Of a stretch of 64,000 nucleotides of DNA, positions 18,782 to 26,857 are shown piece by piece. Numbering within the stretch: the first letter of the stretch is position 1; each line of letters opens with the position of its first letter. The notes under the pieces were generated by a model. The model did not search any database and was not told the DNA's origin. It saw nothing but the letters and a program-made list of their open reading frames with translations. The stretch covers positions 268,042 to 332,041 of the forward strand of contig JAIHAL010000002.1 in NCBI GenBank assembly GCA_020054675.1, given 5' to 3'. The DNA is from Oscillospiraceae bacterium. Its GTDB lineage: Bacteria; Bacillota; Clostridia; Oscillospirales; Ruminococcaceae. Made by a program: the position numbers and the translations under genes.

Positions 18782-19811
18782 AAATGATTTGACGAAAGCA
18801 ATTAAATCCGGAGAGCTTTTAAGTGCTTATTATTTTTATGGGAAAGATGTTTTTGCCGTTGAAACTTTTGCCAAAAAGGTTCTTGATAAAGCCTTGGGCA
18901 AGGCTGACAGAACTTACAACCTCCATAAATTTGAGGGCAAGAATTTCAATACAAGCGCTTTTGCCGATTGTGTTGAGGCACTGCCGGTTTTTGCCGAAAA
19001 ACTTTGCGTCCTTGTAAATGATTTAAATGCCGATGAAATGAATAAGGACGACTTGGATTACCTTGTTAAGACCATAGAAAATCTGCCTGAAAGTACGGTT
19101 GTAATTTTCTATATAACCGGAATAGACCTTTTTGGCGGGAAAAAATATGTTTCAGAGAAAAATAAGAAAATAATCTCCGCCGTTTCCAAAAAAGGGGCGG
19201 TTTGCGAGTTTTCGTATAAAAAGCCCCAGGAGATTGCAAAAATGATTGAGGATAAGGCAAAGTCCCTTGGCAGCATGATTTCAAAGGAAAATGCGGTGTA
19301 TCTTGCCGAACTTTGCTTTTGCGATGCGGCACTTGTAAACAATGAGCTTGAAAAGCTTGCCGCTTATGCCGACGGCAGAGAAATAAGCCGTGAAATGATG
19401 GATATGCTTGTTTCAAAACAGCTTGAAAGCAGCGCCTTTTCACTTGCAAAGGCACTTGCTTTCGGAAATGTAAGACAAGCGTTTGCAATTCTTGACGTGC
19501 TTTTTGCGCAAAAAACCGAACCGGCCCTTATAATAGGCGCGCTTTCATCATCGTTTGCGGATTTGTATAGAGCAAAGACTGCATTGGGAGAAAGGGTTTC
19601 CCAGCAGGAGGTAATGGATGATTTCGGGTATCCCCAAAACAGAAGCTTTGGCGTCAGGAATGCTTTTGAGGATGCAAAAAGAGTTCAGATTGCCCATTTA
19701 AGACGCTGCCTTGAAATACTTTCAAGGGTTGACAGGGAAATAAAATCGGTGCAGATACCGCAAAGACTTTTGCTTGAAAAGGCATTTGCGGAAATGGCGG
19801 CCGGGAGGTAG
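18765..19811 (+). CDS. holA: DNA polymerase III delta subunit
   Basis: A 348-residue clamp-loader delta subunit. The start has YYFYGKDVFAVETFAKKVL, the family's YFLYG-type motif, followed by an AAA+-like fold without a Walker A and the C-terminal collar helices. It opens the sliding clamp in the replisome. ATG at 18765 follows AAGGAGG at 18751-18757. It overlaps the comEC end, an order conserved in many bacteria. Confidence 0.93.
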   Translation: MPAVSENDLTKAIKSGELLSAYYFYGKDVFAVETFAKKVLDKALGKADRTYNLHKFEGKNFNTSAFADCVEALPVFAEKLCVLVNDLNADEMNKDDLDYLVKTIENLPESTVVIFYITGIDLFGGKKYVSEKNKKIISAVSKKGAVCEFSYKKPQEIAKMIEDKAKSLGSMISKENAVYLAELCFCDAALVNNELEKLAAYADGREISREMMDMLVSKQLESSAFSLAKALAFGNVRQAFAILDVLFAQKTEPALIIGALSSSFADLYRAKTALGERVSQQEVMDDFGYPQNRSFGVRNAFEDAKRVQIAHLRRCLEILSRVDREIKSVQIPQRLLLEKAFAEMAAGR

Positions 19812-19815
19812 AATT

Positions 19816-20418
19816 TTGATACATCTTGACCAGGCAATTATAGTTGAGGGCAAATACGATAAAATAAAACTTTCCTCAATAATTGATGCCGTTATAATTG
19901 TGACAAACGGGTACGGCATTTTTAAGGATGAGGAAAAGCTTGCCATAATAAGGCATTACGCAAGCACTACGGGAGTAATTATCGTTACGGATTCCGATTC
20001 TGCCGGCTTTAAGATAAGAAATTATTTAAAGGGCGCAATCGGAGGCGGAAAGGTGATAAATGTTTATATTCCCGATGTTATGGGCAAGGAAAAACGCAAA
20101 ATAAAGCCTTCTAAAGAGGGAAAGCTTGGCGTTGAGGGTATTGGTAAGGAAATGATTCTTGAAGCCTTTAAAAAATCCGGTGTTGTTTTTTCCGAAAAGG
20201 TGAAAAAAGCAGGGGAGATAACAAGGATTGATTTGTATGAGGATGGGCTTTTCGGTGGTGAAAACAGCTCCGCCAAACGTGCGGCCCTCTTGAAAAAACT
20301 TGGCCTGCCAAGCCTTTTGAGCACTTCCGGATTGCTTGAAATTTTAAATTCCATGATGGATGTTGAAGAATACAAAAAAATTGTTTTTCAGATAGAAACT
20401 GAGAGCGGAGTTGAATAG
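19816..20418 (+). CDS. rnmV: Toprim-domain ribonuclease M5-like protein
   Basis: A 200-residue protein with a Toprim domain: the glutamate motif IIVEGKYDKIKL at residues 7-18 and the aspartate motif IVTDSDSAGFKIRN near residues 56-69. RNase M5 matures 5S rRNA. TTG at 19816 is chosen for the GGGAGG at 19803-19808. In many Firmicutes rnmV sits beside ksgA; here it follows holA and abuts the MBOAT gene, so the assignment rests on sequence. Confidence 0.83.
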   Translation: MIHLDQAIIVEGKYDKIKLSSIIDAVIIVTNGYGIFKDEEKLAIIRHYASTTGVIIVTDSDSAGFKIRNYLKGAIGGGKVINVYIPDVMGKEKRKIKPSKEGKLGVEGIGKEMILEAFKKSGVVFSEKVKKAGEITRIDLYEDGLFGGENSSAKRAALLKKLGLPSLLSTSGLLEILNSMMDVEEYKKIVFQIETESGVE

Positions 20419-21822
20419 ATGGTTTTTTCCAGTTTTACTTTTATTTATTTTTTCCTTCCGATAGTGATGATTTTATATTACATTTCGCCAATGAAGATAA
20501 AAAATTTTATCATATTTGTTTCCGGGCTTGTTTTTTATGCTTGGGGCGAGCCTGTTTATATAATTTTGATGATAATTTCAATACTCATAGATTATACGGC
20601 GGGAAGACTTATAGATTATTTTGATTCAAGCCCTAAAAAGAGAACGATTTGCCTTTTGATTTCTGTGGTTATGAACATAGGGCTGCTTGGAGTATTTAAA
20701 TACGGTTCTTTTGTGGTAAAAAATATAAACGCCATTTTCGGACTTAATATACCAGACCCGGAACTTCCGCTTCCGATAGGGATTTCGTTTTATACTTTCC
20801 AAAGCATGTCATATACGATAGACCTTTATTTGAGGAAGATAAAGGTTCAAAAGAACATTATAAGCTATGCTTCGTATGTTGTGCTTTTCCCGCAGCTTAT
20901 AGCCGGACCTATTGTGCGGTATGAGGATGTTGCAAAGGAAATAGACGAAAGAAGTGTAAACGTCAGCCTTTCAGCCGAAGGGATAGGATTATTTGTAAAA
21001 GGGCTTTCCAAAAAGGTTCTTCTTGCCAACAACATAGGGCTTTTGTGGTCGCAGATAAAGGATATGGATTATGCAAATATTTCCGTTTTAGGCGCATGGC
21101 TTGGAATACTTGCATTTACTTTCCAGATTTATTTTGATTTTTCGGGATATTCCGATATGGCATGCGGAATGGGAAAGATGCTTGGATTTAATTTTCCCAA
21201 AAACTTTGAGCATCCCTATGTTTCGCGCAGCATAAGCGAATTCTGGCGCAGATGGCATATTACCCTTGGCTCATGGTTCCGTTCGTATGTTTATATTCCT
21301 CTTGGGGGAAACAGGTGCGGGATGTTAAAACAAATAAGGAATCTCCTTGTGGTTTGGTTTTTAACAGGTCTTTGGCATGGGGCAAGCTGGAATTTTGTGC
21401 TTTGGGGCCTTTATTTCGGGGCATTGATAATAATTGAGCGCATAGGCTTTGGCAAGGTGCTTGAAAAGCTTCCGGCGCCTGTCAGCACGGCATATACTTT
21501 TTTGATGGTTGTTTTCGGATGGGTGCTTTTTGAAACCGACAGCCTTTCGAAGGCATTTTCTTATTTCAAGGCAATGTTTGGCGGAGCTGGGGTGCTTGCC
21601 GACAAGACTGCAATTTATTTGTTGACTTCAAATCTGTTTATTTTTGCTTTGTGCATTTTTGCTTCGACTGAAATTTTTTCAAAAGTCGCTTTAAAATTGC
21701 GGGAGAAAAATGAAAAGATATTTTCAATTTTCGCACCGATGGTGCAGGTTGTTTTAATGCTTGTTTGTACGGCGTATCTTGCCGATGCAAGCTATAATCC
21801 GTTTTTGTATTTTAGGTTTTAA
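20419..21822 (+). CDS. MBOAT family O-acyltransferase (AlgI/DltB-like)
   Basis: A 467-residue multi-pass membrane protein with about ten membrane segments. It has the MBOAT hallmarks SFYTFQSMSYTIDLY, FWRRWHITLG and the catalytic histidine in LTGLWHGASWNF near residue 320. Such proteins carry acyl groups across the membrane for O-acetylation of polysaccharides or wall polymers. The following gene encodes the usual DHHW partner, so the pair probably acylates a surface polymer. The polymer is not indicated by the neighbours. Confidence 0.93.
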   Translation: MVFSSFTFIYFFLPIVMILYYISPMKIKNFIIFVSGLVFYAWGEPVYIILMIISILIDYTAGRLIDYFDSSPKKRTICLLISVVMNIGLLGVFKYGSFVVKNINAIFGLNIPDPELPLPIGISFYTFQSMSYTIDLYLRKIKVQKNIISYASYVVLFPQLIAGPIVRYEDVAKEIDERSVNVSLSAEGIGLFVKGLSKKVLLANNIGLLWSQIKDMDYANISVLGAWLGILAFTFQIYFDFSGYSDMACGMGKMLGFNFPKNFEHPYVSRSISEFWRRWHITLGSWFRSYVYIPLGGNRCGMLKQIRNLLVVWFLTGLWHGASWNFVLWGLYFGALIIIERIGFGKVLEKLPAPVSTAYTFLMVVFGWVLFETDSLSKAFSYFKAMFGGAGVLADKTAIYLLTSNLFIFALCIFASTEIFSKVALKLREKNEKIFSIFAPMVQVVLMLVCTAYLADASYNPFLYFRF

Positions 21823-21836
21823 TGGAGGTTTTTCTT

Positions 21837-22967
21837 TTGAAAAGAGCATCCAGACTAATTTCTTTTTTTGCTTTTTTTGGCTTGCTTGCGGCATTTTCAT
21901 TGTTTACCGTATTTTTGCCCAAAAACGATTTTTCCGAGGAAGAAAATAGGTACCTTGAAAAATTCCCGGAATTTTCTCTGCAAAACATTTTGAGCGGTGG
22001 ATATATGAAGGGGCTTGAAAGCTATGTTTCCGACCATTTTGCAGGCAGACTTTTTTGGATAAAATCCAAAACGCAAATGGAGCTTTTGCAGGGAAAAAAT
22101 AAGATAAACGGGGTTTATGTGTTAAAGGATAGGCTTGCCGAGGAAATGCCGACTCCTGATTATTCGGATGTTGATAAAAATCTTGATAAAATTGTTTCTT
22201 TTGTCAAAAAAAACGGCAAGCCGGCATATTTTATGCTTGCGCCGACTTCAATAGGGATTTATAGCGATGAACTTCCGCAAAATGCGCCGTCATATGACGA
22301 AAAGAAATTTATTGATTACGTTTATAAAAAGCTTTCCGGAGATTTGACGACTATTGATGTTTACAGTACGCTTTATTCAAGCAAGGACGAATATATTTAT
22401 TATCGCGGCGACCATCATTGGACGAGTCTTGGGGCGTATTATGCCTATTATGCGGCAAGCAAGAAAATGGGCTATGCCGCTGCTTCATGGGGAAGTTTCG
22501 ATATTGAGCATGCAAGCTCTGATTTTCGAGGCACGCTTTTTTCCAAAACCCTTTATGACAGGATAGAGCCTGATATAATTGATTTGTATACGCGAAAAAA
22601 CGGGGCTGATGTTTTGGAAATGGAAATAAACGACGGCAAAGAAGTTAAAAAATATGATAGCATGTATTTTAGGGAATATCTTGGCAAAAAGGATAAATAT
22701 TCGGTATTTTTTGGAACGAATCAGCCTTTGGTTACCGTAAGAACTAATCTGCAAAACGGCGGAAAACTGCTTGTATTTAAAGATTCCTACGCGCATTGCC
22801 TTGTGCCGTTTTTAACGCAAAATTATGCGGAAATCACAATGGTTGATTTAAGATATTTGAATTCCGACATAGAAAAAATGGTTGATGCAGAAAAATATGA
22901 TAAAATTCTTTTTATTTACAATTGCGTGACTTTTGCAGAGGACAAGAACATAAGGAAACTCGGCTGA
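21837..22967 (+). CDS. DHHW motif protein, AlgJ/AlgX-like partner of MBOAT
   Basis: A 376-residue protein with an N-terminal membrane anchor (residues 6-27) and an extracytoplasmic SGNH-like domain carrying GDHHWTSLGAYYAYY near residue 190, the DHHW signature. Further catalytic-type residues lie in LLVFKDSYAHCLVPFL near 320. Partners of this type take the acyl group exported by MBOAT proteins and place it on the polymer. TTG at 21837 fits the GGAGG at 21824-21828; an ATG at 21822 overlaps the upstream stop. Confidence 0.88.
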   Translation: MKRASRLISFFAFFGLLAAFSLFTVFLPKNDFSEEENRYLEKFPEFSLQNILSGGYMKGLESYVSDHFAGRLFWIKSKTQMELLQGKNKINGVYVLKDRLAEEMPTPDYSDVDKNLDKIVSFVKKNGKPAYFMLAPTSIGIYSDELPQNAPSYDEKKFIDYVYKKLSGDLTTIDVYSTLYSSKDEYIYYRGDHHWTSLGAYYAYYAASKKMGYAAASWGSFDIEHASSDFRGTLFSKTLYDRIEPDIIDLYTRKNGADVLEMEINDGKEVKKYDSMYFREYLGKKDKYSVFFGTNQPLVTVRTNLQNGGKLLVFKDSYAHCLVPFLTQNYAEITMVDLRYLNSDIEKMVDAEKYDKILFIYNCVTFAEDKNIRKLG

Positions 22968-23016
22968 AAATGCGGATTGCTTTAAATTTACGAATTTTTT
23001 GTCTTAAAATGGCTTG

Positions 23017-23044
23017 TTGCAAAAAAGCGTTATTTGCATAAAAT
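23017..23044 (+). promoter_or_regulatory. Promoter of a candidate small RNA
   Basis: TTGCAA at 23017-23022, a 16-base spacer and TAAAAT at 23039-23044. It lies 50 bases after the DHHW gene and directly before a compact, terminator-ended structured sequence. Confidence 0.5.
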
Positions 23045-23050
23045 AAATTA

Positions 23051-23182
23051 AGCAGGCAAAACAGCCGTTTTGCGAAAGTGGCACGTTGTGTCCACAGGGG
23101 AGCTTTCGCATTCGGGCGGCATGCTTTTGCCGGCTGATATAGATTTGCGGTCAAGTGCATTGCATTTGGCCGCACTTTTTTT
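23051..23182 (+). ncRNA. Candidate structured small RNA, family not recognised
   Basis: About 130 bases with no open frame and dense pairing. The elements are a hairpin GCAAAAC/GTTTTGC, a long stem GCGAAAG/CTTTCGC enclosing GTGG/CCAC, a short GGC/GCC hairpin, and a strong terminator (GCGGTCAAGTGC against GCATTTGGCCGC at 23147-23173, then T7). A promoter precedes it and an independent rpe promoter follows. It does not match tRNA, SRP RNA, 6S or a riboswitch I know well. Confidence 0.55.
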
Positions 23183-23197
23183 AAATTAAATTTTATA

Positions 23198-23226
23198 TTG
23201 ACGGGTTTAATATAATGTTATATAAT
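23198..23226 (+). promoter_or_regulatory. Promoter of rpe
   Basis: TTGACG at 23198-23203, 17-base spacer, perfect TATAAT at 23221-23226. It lies just after the small RNA terminator, so rpe is transcribed separately. Confidence 0.8.
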
Positions 23227-23298
23227 TATCAATATAGGCTTTAAAATATGGCGGTTTTGGCCGCTTTTAATTGCTTTTTGCTTGCTTTGGAGGATTTT

Positions 23299-23946
23299 GT
23301 GAATACTTACGTTTCTGCTTCTATACTTGGCGCCGATTTGGCCGATTTAAAAAATGAAATTGCAAGAATAGAACTTGCCGGCGCCGACATGATACACTTT
23401 GATGTAATGGACGGCCTTTTTGTGGAGAATATAAGCTTTGGGCTTCCGGTTCTTGAATGCGTGAAAAAATATGCAAAGGTTCCGATGGATGTGCATTTGA
23501 TGATTTCGGAGCCGATAAGGTATGTTGAAAGATTTGCCGCTGCCGGCGCCGATATAATAACTTTTCATGCCGAGGCAGGAAGTGATATTGAGGAAACAAT
23601 AGATAAGATTCGACTTGCCGGTAAAAAAGCGGGAATTTCAATAAAACCTGCAACTCCGGCCGGAGAGGTTTTAAAATTTCTTGATAAGATCGATATGGTT
23701 CTTGTGATGACTGTGGAGCCGGGTTTTGGCGGGCAAGGCTTTATTGAAGGGATACTTGAAAAGATTTCGGAGCTTAGGTTTTATGCAAGAACCAAGGGAC
23801 TTAATTTTGATATTCAGGTTGACGGGGGAATAAATGAAAAAACGGCCTCTCTTGTAAGAGAAGCCGGTGCAAATAATCTTGTTTCCGGTTCTTATCTTTT
23901 TGGCGCAAAGGATGCCGCCGCTGCTGTGGCATCGCTTAAGGGTTGA
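23299..23946 (+). CDS. rpe: Ribulose-phosphate 3-epimerase
   Basis: A 215-residue TIM-barrel enzyme that interconverts ribulose 5-phosphate and xylulose 5-phosphate in the pentose phosphate pathway. It has the family signatures IHFDVMDGLFVEN, DVHLMI and MTVEPGFGGQGF, and VDGGIN near the end. GTG at 23299 is chosen for the GGAGG at 23289-23293; the frame is open upstream to 23248. It ends convergently with mecA, overlapping by 11 bases. Confidence 0.96.
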   Translation: MNTYVSASILGADLADLKNEIARIELAGADMIHFDVMDGLFVENISFGLPVLECVKKYAKVPMDVHLMISEPIRYVERFAAAGADIITFHAEAGSDIEETIDKIRLAGKKAGISIKPATPAGEVLKFLDKIDMVLVMTVEPGFGGQGFIEGILEKISELRFYARTKGLNFDIQVDGGINEKTASLVREAGANNLVSGSYLFGAKDAAAAVASLKG

Positions 23947-24502
23947 AAAATTCGGAGATTTTTTTAACCGCATCACTTTCAATAAGCACGTCAAAGTGTT
24001 CGCGGGTAAAAGCTCCGGTTATTTCGCCTTTTCCGGAAGGACAGGCATATTCGCCGATTATGCTGAGGGTTTTGTTTTCAGTTTTTGGAAAAGTGTTTAT
24101 GATTAAACGGTAATGCTTTTTGTCAAAATAAAGCTCGCTTTCCCTGATTAGGTGGCTGAAATTTTTGTACAGCGTACAGCATAGTGAAATGAGCGATTGC
24201 ACATCATCAGTTTCGCATACTATTTCGGTATACAACTCTGCTTTGGTCTTTTGCTTTTCGCTTAAAACGGATATATACAAAAGACAGCCGCCGTCATTTT
24301 GAGGGAAGGCTTCGACATACAGCTTTTCGGAGCAAAGGTCGATGTTTTTTTCTTCCTTGACTGCTTCGAGCAATTCTATTAAAAGGCGTTTGGTTTCCGG
24401 ATTTCTCCGGTCAAGCCTCTCATAATTTATATCATAATCAAGCATATCAAGCTCTGTCAGGGTTATTTTGACAGTGGTGCTGCTTATAACTTCTATGGTC
24501 AA
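23936..24502 (-). CDS. mecA: Adaptor protein MecA-like (negative regulator of competence)
   Basis: A 188-residue protein of the MecA/NegReg family. The N-terminal domain (TIEVISSTTVKITLTELDML) is the substrate-binding half and the C-terminal half contacts ClpC in known members, bringing proteins such as ComK to ClpCP. TTG at 24502 is preferred over GTG at 24511 because MTIE is the family-like start and the GGGGTGG ribosome site fits. Its 3' end overlaps rpe. The presence of comEC at 16697 suggests a competence link, but that is only context. Confidence 0.82.
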   Translation of the reverse strand: MTIEVISSTTVKITLTELDMLDYDINYERLDRRNPETKRLLIELLEAVKEEKNIDLCSEKLYVEAFPQNDGGCLLYISVLSEKQKTKAELYTEIVCETDDVQSLISLCCTLYKNFSHLIRESELYFDKKHYRLIINTFPKTENKTLSIIGEYACPSGKGEITGAFTREHFDVLIESDAVKKISEFFNP

Positions 24503-24600
24503 AGATACCACCCCTGTGACATGGTTTGTTTTATATTATATGTTTTTTAGATGCTTAAATGGCATGGCAATAAATTAAGTTTGGAAGGAAATTTTTCAGG

Positions 24601-25647
24601 ATGCTTCAATCGCGTTCAACTAAAACCGAATTTTCGGCAATGGCGGACATTTTGTTTGTTGCTGTTGTTTTAACTTTCATGTGTTTTTACTATTATGGAT
24701 TAAGGGCCGTAGCGGTGGTTCTTGTTTCGGTTTTGTCAAGCTTTTTGACGGATTTTATTTGCGTAAAAATCAGAAAGCAGAAGTATGATAGAAGGGATCT
24801 GACAGCATTTGTTTCCGGCGCCGTTCTTGGGCTTATGATGCCTGCTTCGGTGCCTTATGAGATAGTGATAGGGGCAAACGTATTCGCAATAATTGTTGTC
24901 AAGCAGGCTTTCGGCGGGCACGGAAAGAATATTTTCAGCATTCCTGCAGTGGGATTTTTGTTTTCTTCCCTTTGCTGGAAAGAAAATGTGCTGATGTATC
25001 CTGCTCCGTTTGATTCTTTAAGCCTTTCTTCTCATGTTCAAAATACGCTTGTTTCATCTTTTACCCAAACGCTTGGCATAGCGAAAAACCCTTCGGTTTC
25101 GTATTTTGATATTTTCCTTGGCAAATTTGCAGGCCCCATGGGTGCGACTCATATAATAATTTTGCTGGTATGCGCCGTTGTTCTTATGTTTAGACGTTCC
25201 ATTTCCGCTTTGACATTTTGCGGAGGGCTTGGTTCATTTTTGCTTTTTTCTTATATTTTTCCAAAATTCGGAGATTCCGCACAAGCTTCGGTATTTTATG
25301 AGCTTTTTGCGGGAATGACCGTTTTTGGGATGATATTTCTTGCATGCGATTATTATGCGCTTCCCAAAATACGTTTTTCAAGGTTTTTGTATGGCTTTGT
25401 CGTCGGATTTTTGAGCCTTCTTTTCAGACACCTCAGCAGTGTTGAAAATGCGGTTGTCTTTGCTGTGGTAATTGCATCTCCGCTTGCAATTTCGCTTGAT
25501 AAGAGCGTAGTTGCTTTTGGAGGGATGACTAAGGATTTATTTAATTCAGCAAAAGATTTTGTAAAAACAAAAATGCAGTATAATGCAGAAAAACAAATTG
25601 AGGTGGAAAAGGAAAATGGCAAAGAGCCAATCCAAAAAGAAAATTAA
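24601..25647 (+). CDS. rnfD: RnfD-like membrane electron-transport subunit
   Basis: A 348-residue membrane protein with about nine membrane segments, similar to RnfD/NqrB. It has the FGGHGKNIFSIPAVG-type loop and, at AGPMGATHI (about residue 183), a threonine in the position where RnfD carries covalent FMN. RnfD is the membrane core of the Rnf ferredoxin:NAD+ ion pump. Genes for RnfC, RnfG and RnfB are absent from the neighbourhood. It overlaps the rnfE-like gene. Confidence 0.83.
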   Translation: MLQSRSTKTEFSAMADILFVAVVLTFMCFYYYGLRAVAVVLVSVLSSFLTDFICVKIRKQKYDRRDLTAFVSGAVLGLMMPASVPYEIVIGANVFAIIVVKQAFGGHGKNIFSIPAVGFLFSSLCWKENVLMYPAPFDSLSLSSHVQNTLVSSFTQTLGIAKNPSVSYFDIFLGKFAGPMGATHIIILLVCAVVLMFRRSISALTFCGGLGSFLLFSYIFPKFGDSAQASVFYELFAGMTVFGMIFLACDYYALPKIRFSRFLYGFVVGFLSLLFRHLSSVENAVVFAVVIASPLAISLDKSVVAFGGMTKDLFNSAKDFVKTKMQYNAEKQIEVEKENGKEPIQKEN

Positions 25648-26239
25648 AATTGATATGAGCATTTTTGACGGGATATATCAAAAAAATCCTGTGTTTACAA
25701 GCGGGCTTGTTATTGCTCCTGCCGTGGCTGCTGCAATAACGGTTAAAAATGCCGTTGCTTTAATATTTGCTTTTAGTTTGATTTCCTTTTTTGCGGTAAT
25801 TATTTCGTCATTTGTCCCCCGCGATATTGTATATGCGGTTCGTATTATATTATATACTTTTATTGCCGCGCTTGTGTATGTTCCGGTGGCGTTGTTCACC
25901 AAATATGTTTTTCCGTCGGAATTTAGCGCACTTGGGATTTTTATCCCGCTTTTGGTTGTAAATTCGTTTATAACTTCAAAGACGGAACTAAGGTTTTTCA
26001 GGAAAACCAAAAAAGATATGCTGGTGGATGTAATTATGCACATTTTGGGATTTGACCTTTCTGTGCTGATATTTTCATTTTTAAGGGAAATATTTTGTTT
26101 TGGGGCTCTTGGGGATAGGATTCTTGGAATTCCGGTTACATTTCCCATACTTGCCCTTCCGTTTGGAGGATTTATTTTCCTTGGGCTTTTAAGTGCACTT
26201 TTCAGAAAAATACAGCTGATAGTCAGGAGAAATAACTGA
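25616..26239 (+). CDS. rnfE: RnfE-like membrane subunit
   Basis: A 207-residue protein with about six membrane segments. The start KNPVFTSGLVIAPAVAAAITV matches the RnfE/NqrD/RsxE family (usual NPVLVQLLG-type motif, here altered). Conserved membrane cysteines that hold an iron-sulfur cluster in RnfA/RnfE are not in their usual place, so redox activity is uncertain. ATG at 25616 lies in the end of rnfD with AAGGAAA upstream; TGATG overlap with the next gene. Confidence 0.72.
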   Translation: MAKSQSKKKIKIDMSIFDGIYQKNPVFTSGLVIAPAVAAAITVKNAVALIFAFSLISFFAVIISSFVPRDIVYAVRIILYTFIAALVYVPVALFTKYVFPSEFSALGIFIPLLVVNSFITSKTELRFFRKTKKDMLVDVIMHILGFDLSVLIFSFLREIFCFGALGDRILGIPVTFPILALPFGGFIFLGLLSALFRKIQLIVRRNN

Positions 26240-26832
26240 TGGATGTAATTGCGCAAATTATCACGGCCTCTTTTACTGCAATGTTTATTGAGAATATTTT
26301 ATTTGCAAGGGCACTTGGTTCAAGCACCGCCCTTATTGCCGTAAAAAATAAGCAGCAGTTTGTGGGTTTCAGCATAAGCATAACTTATATATGCGTTTTT
26401 GCGAGCTTTATTTCTTATTTTATTGACAAAGCATTTATTAAAAGCGAATATTCGTACCTTTTTATGCCGGTGGCGTATGTGCTTGCCGTGGCGGTCATAT
26501 ATATTATAACTCTTGTGCTGCTTTGGAAATTTTTAAATAGAATTTTTTTAGCGGTAAAAAAATATGTCCATCTTTCTACATTCAACTGTGCGGTTTTGGG
26601 AGCGTTATTTTTAAATTCAAGACATAGCGATACTTTGTTTGGATATATAGGCTTTGGCCTTGGCACCGGGATAGGCTTTATAATAGCTTCATATTTTCTG
26701 TCAATTGTTTACGATAGGCTTTTTTCCGAGGATGTTCCTGAAAGTTTCAGGGGATATCCTTTGATACTAATTTATATAGGGATTTTATCAATGGCTTTTT
26801 ACGGCTTTTTGGGACACCAGTTGGCTTTATAA
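26239..26832 (+). CDS. rnfA: RnfA-like membrane subunit
   Basis: A 197-residue membrane protein with about six segments. ENILFARALGSSTALIAVKNK aligns with the RnfA/NqrE start, in which a cysteine follows the LG; here the cysteine is missing (LGSST). RnfA and RnfE form an inverted pair that binds a 2Fe-2S cluster in known complexes. With rnfD and rnfE it forms a three-gene set with one-base overlaps. Family assignment is moderately sure; function as an ion pump is doubtful without the other subunits. Confidence 0.7.
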   Translation: MDVIAQIITASFTAMFIENILFARALGSSTALIAVKNKQQFVGFSISITYICVFASFISYFIDKAFIKSEYSYLFMPVAYVLAVAVIYIITLVLLWKFLNRIFLAVKKYVHLSTFNCAVLGALFLNSRHSDTLFGYIGFGLGTGIGFIIASYFLSIVYDRLFSEDVPESFRGYPLILIYIGILSMAFYGFLGHQLAL

Positions 26833-26857
26833 GAGATTTTTGGGAGGTTGGGTGAAA

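Noticed and set aside
23051-23182. ZTP (pfl) or another known riboswitch in front of rpe
   Set aside because: A GGGGAG next to a GTGG/CCAC stem resembles the ZTP motif, but the expected CCGCCTGGGC hairpin is missing and rpe has its own promoter after the terminator.
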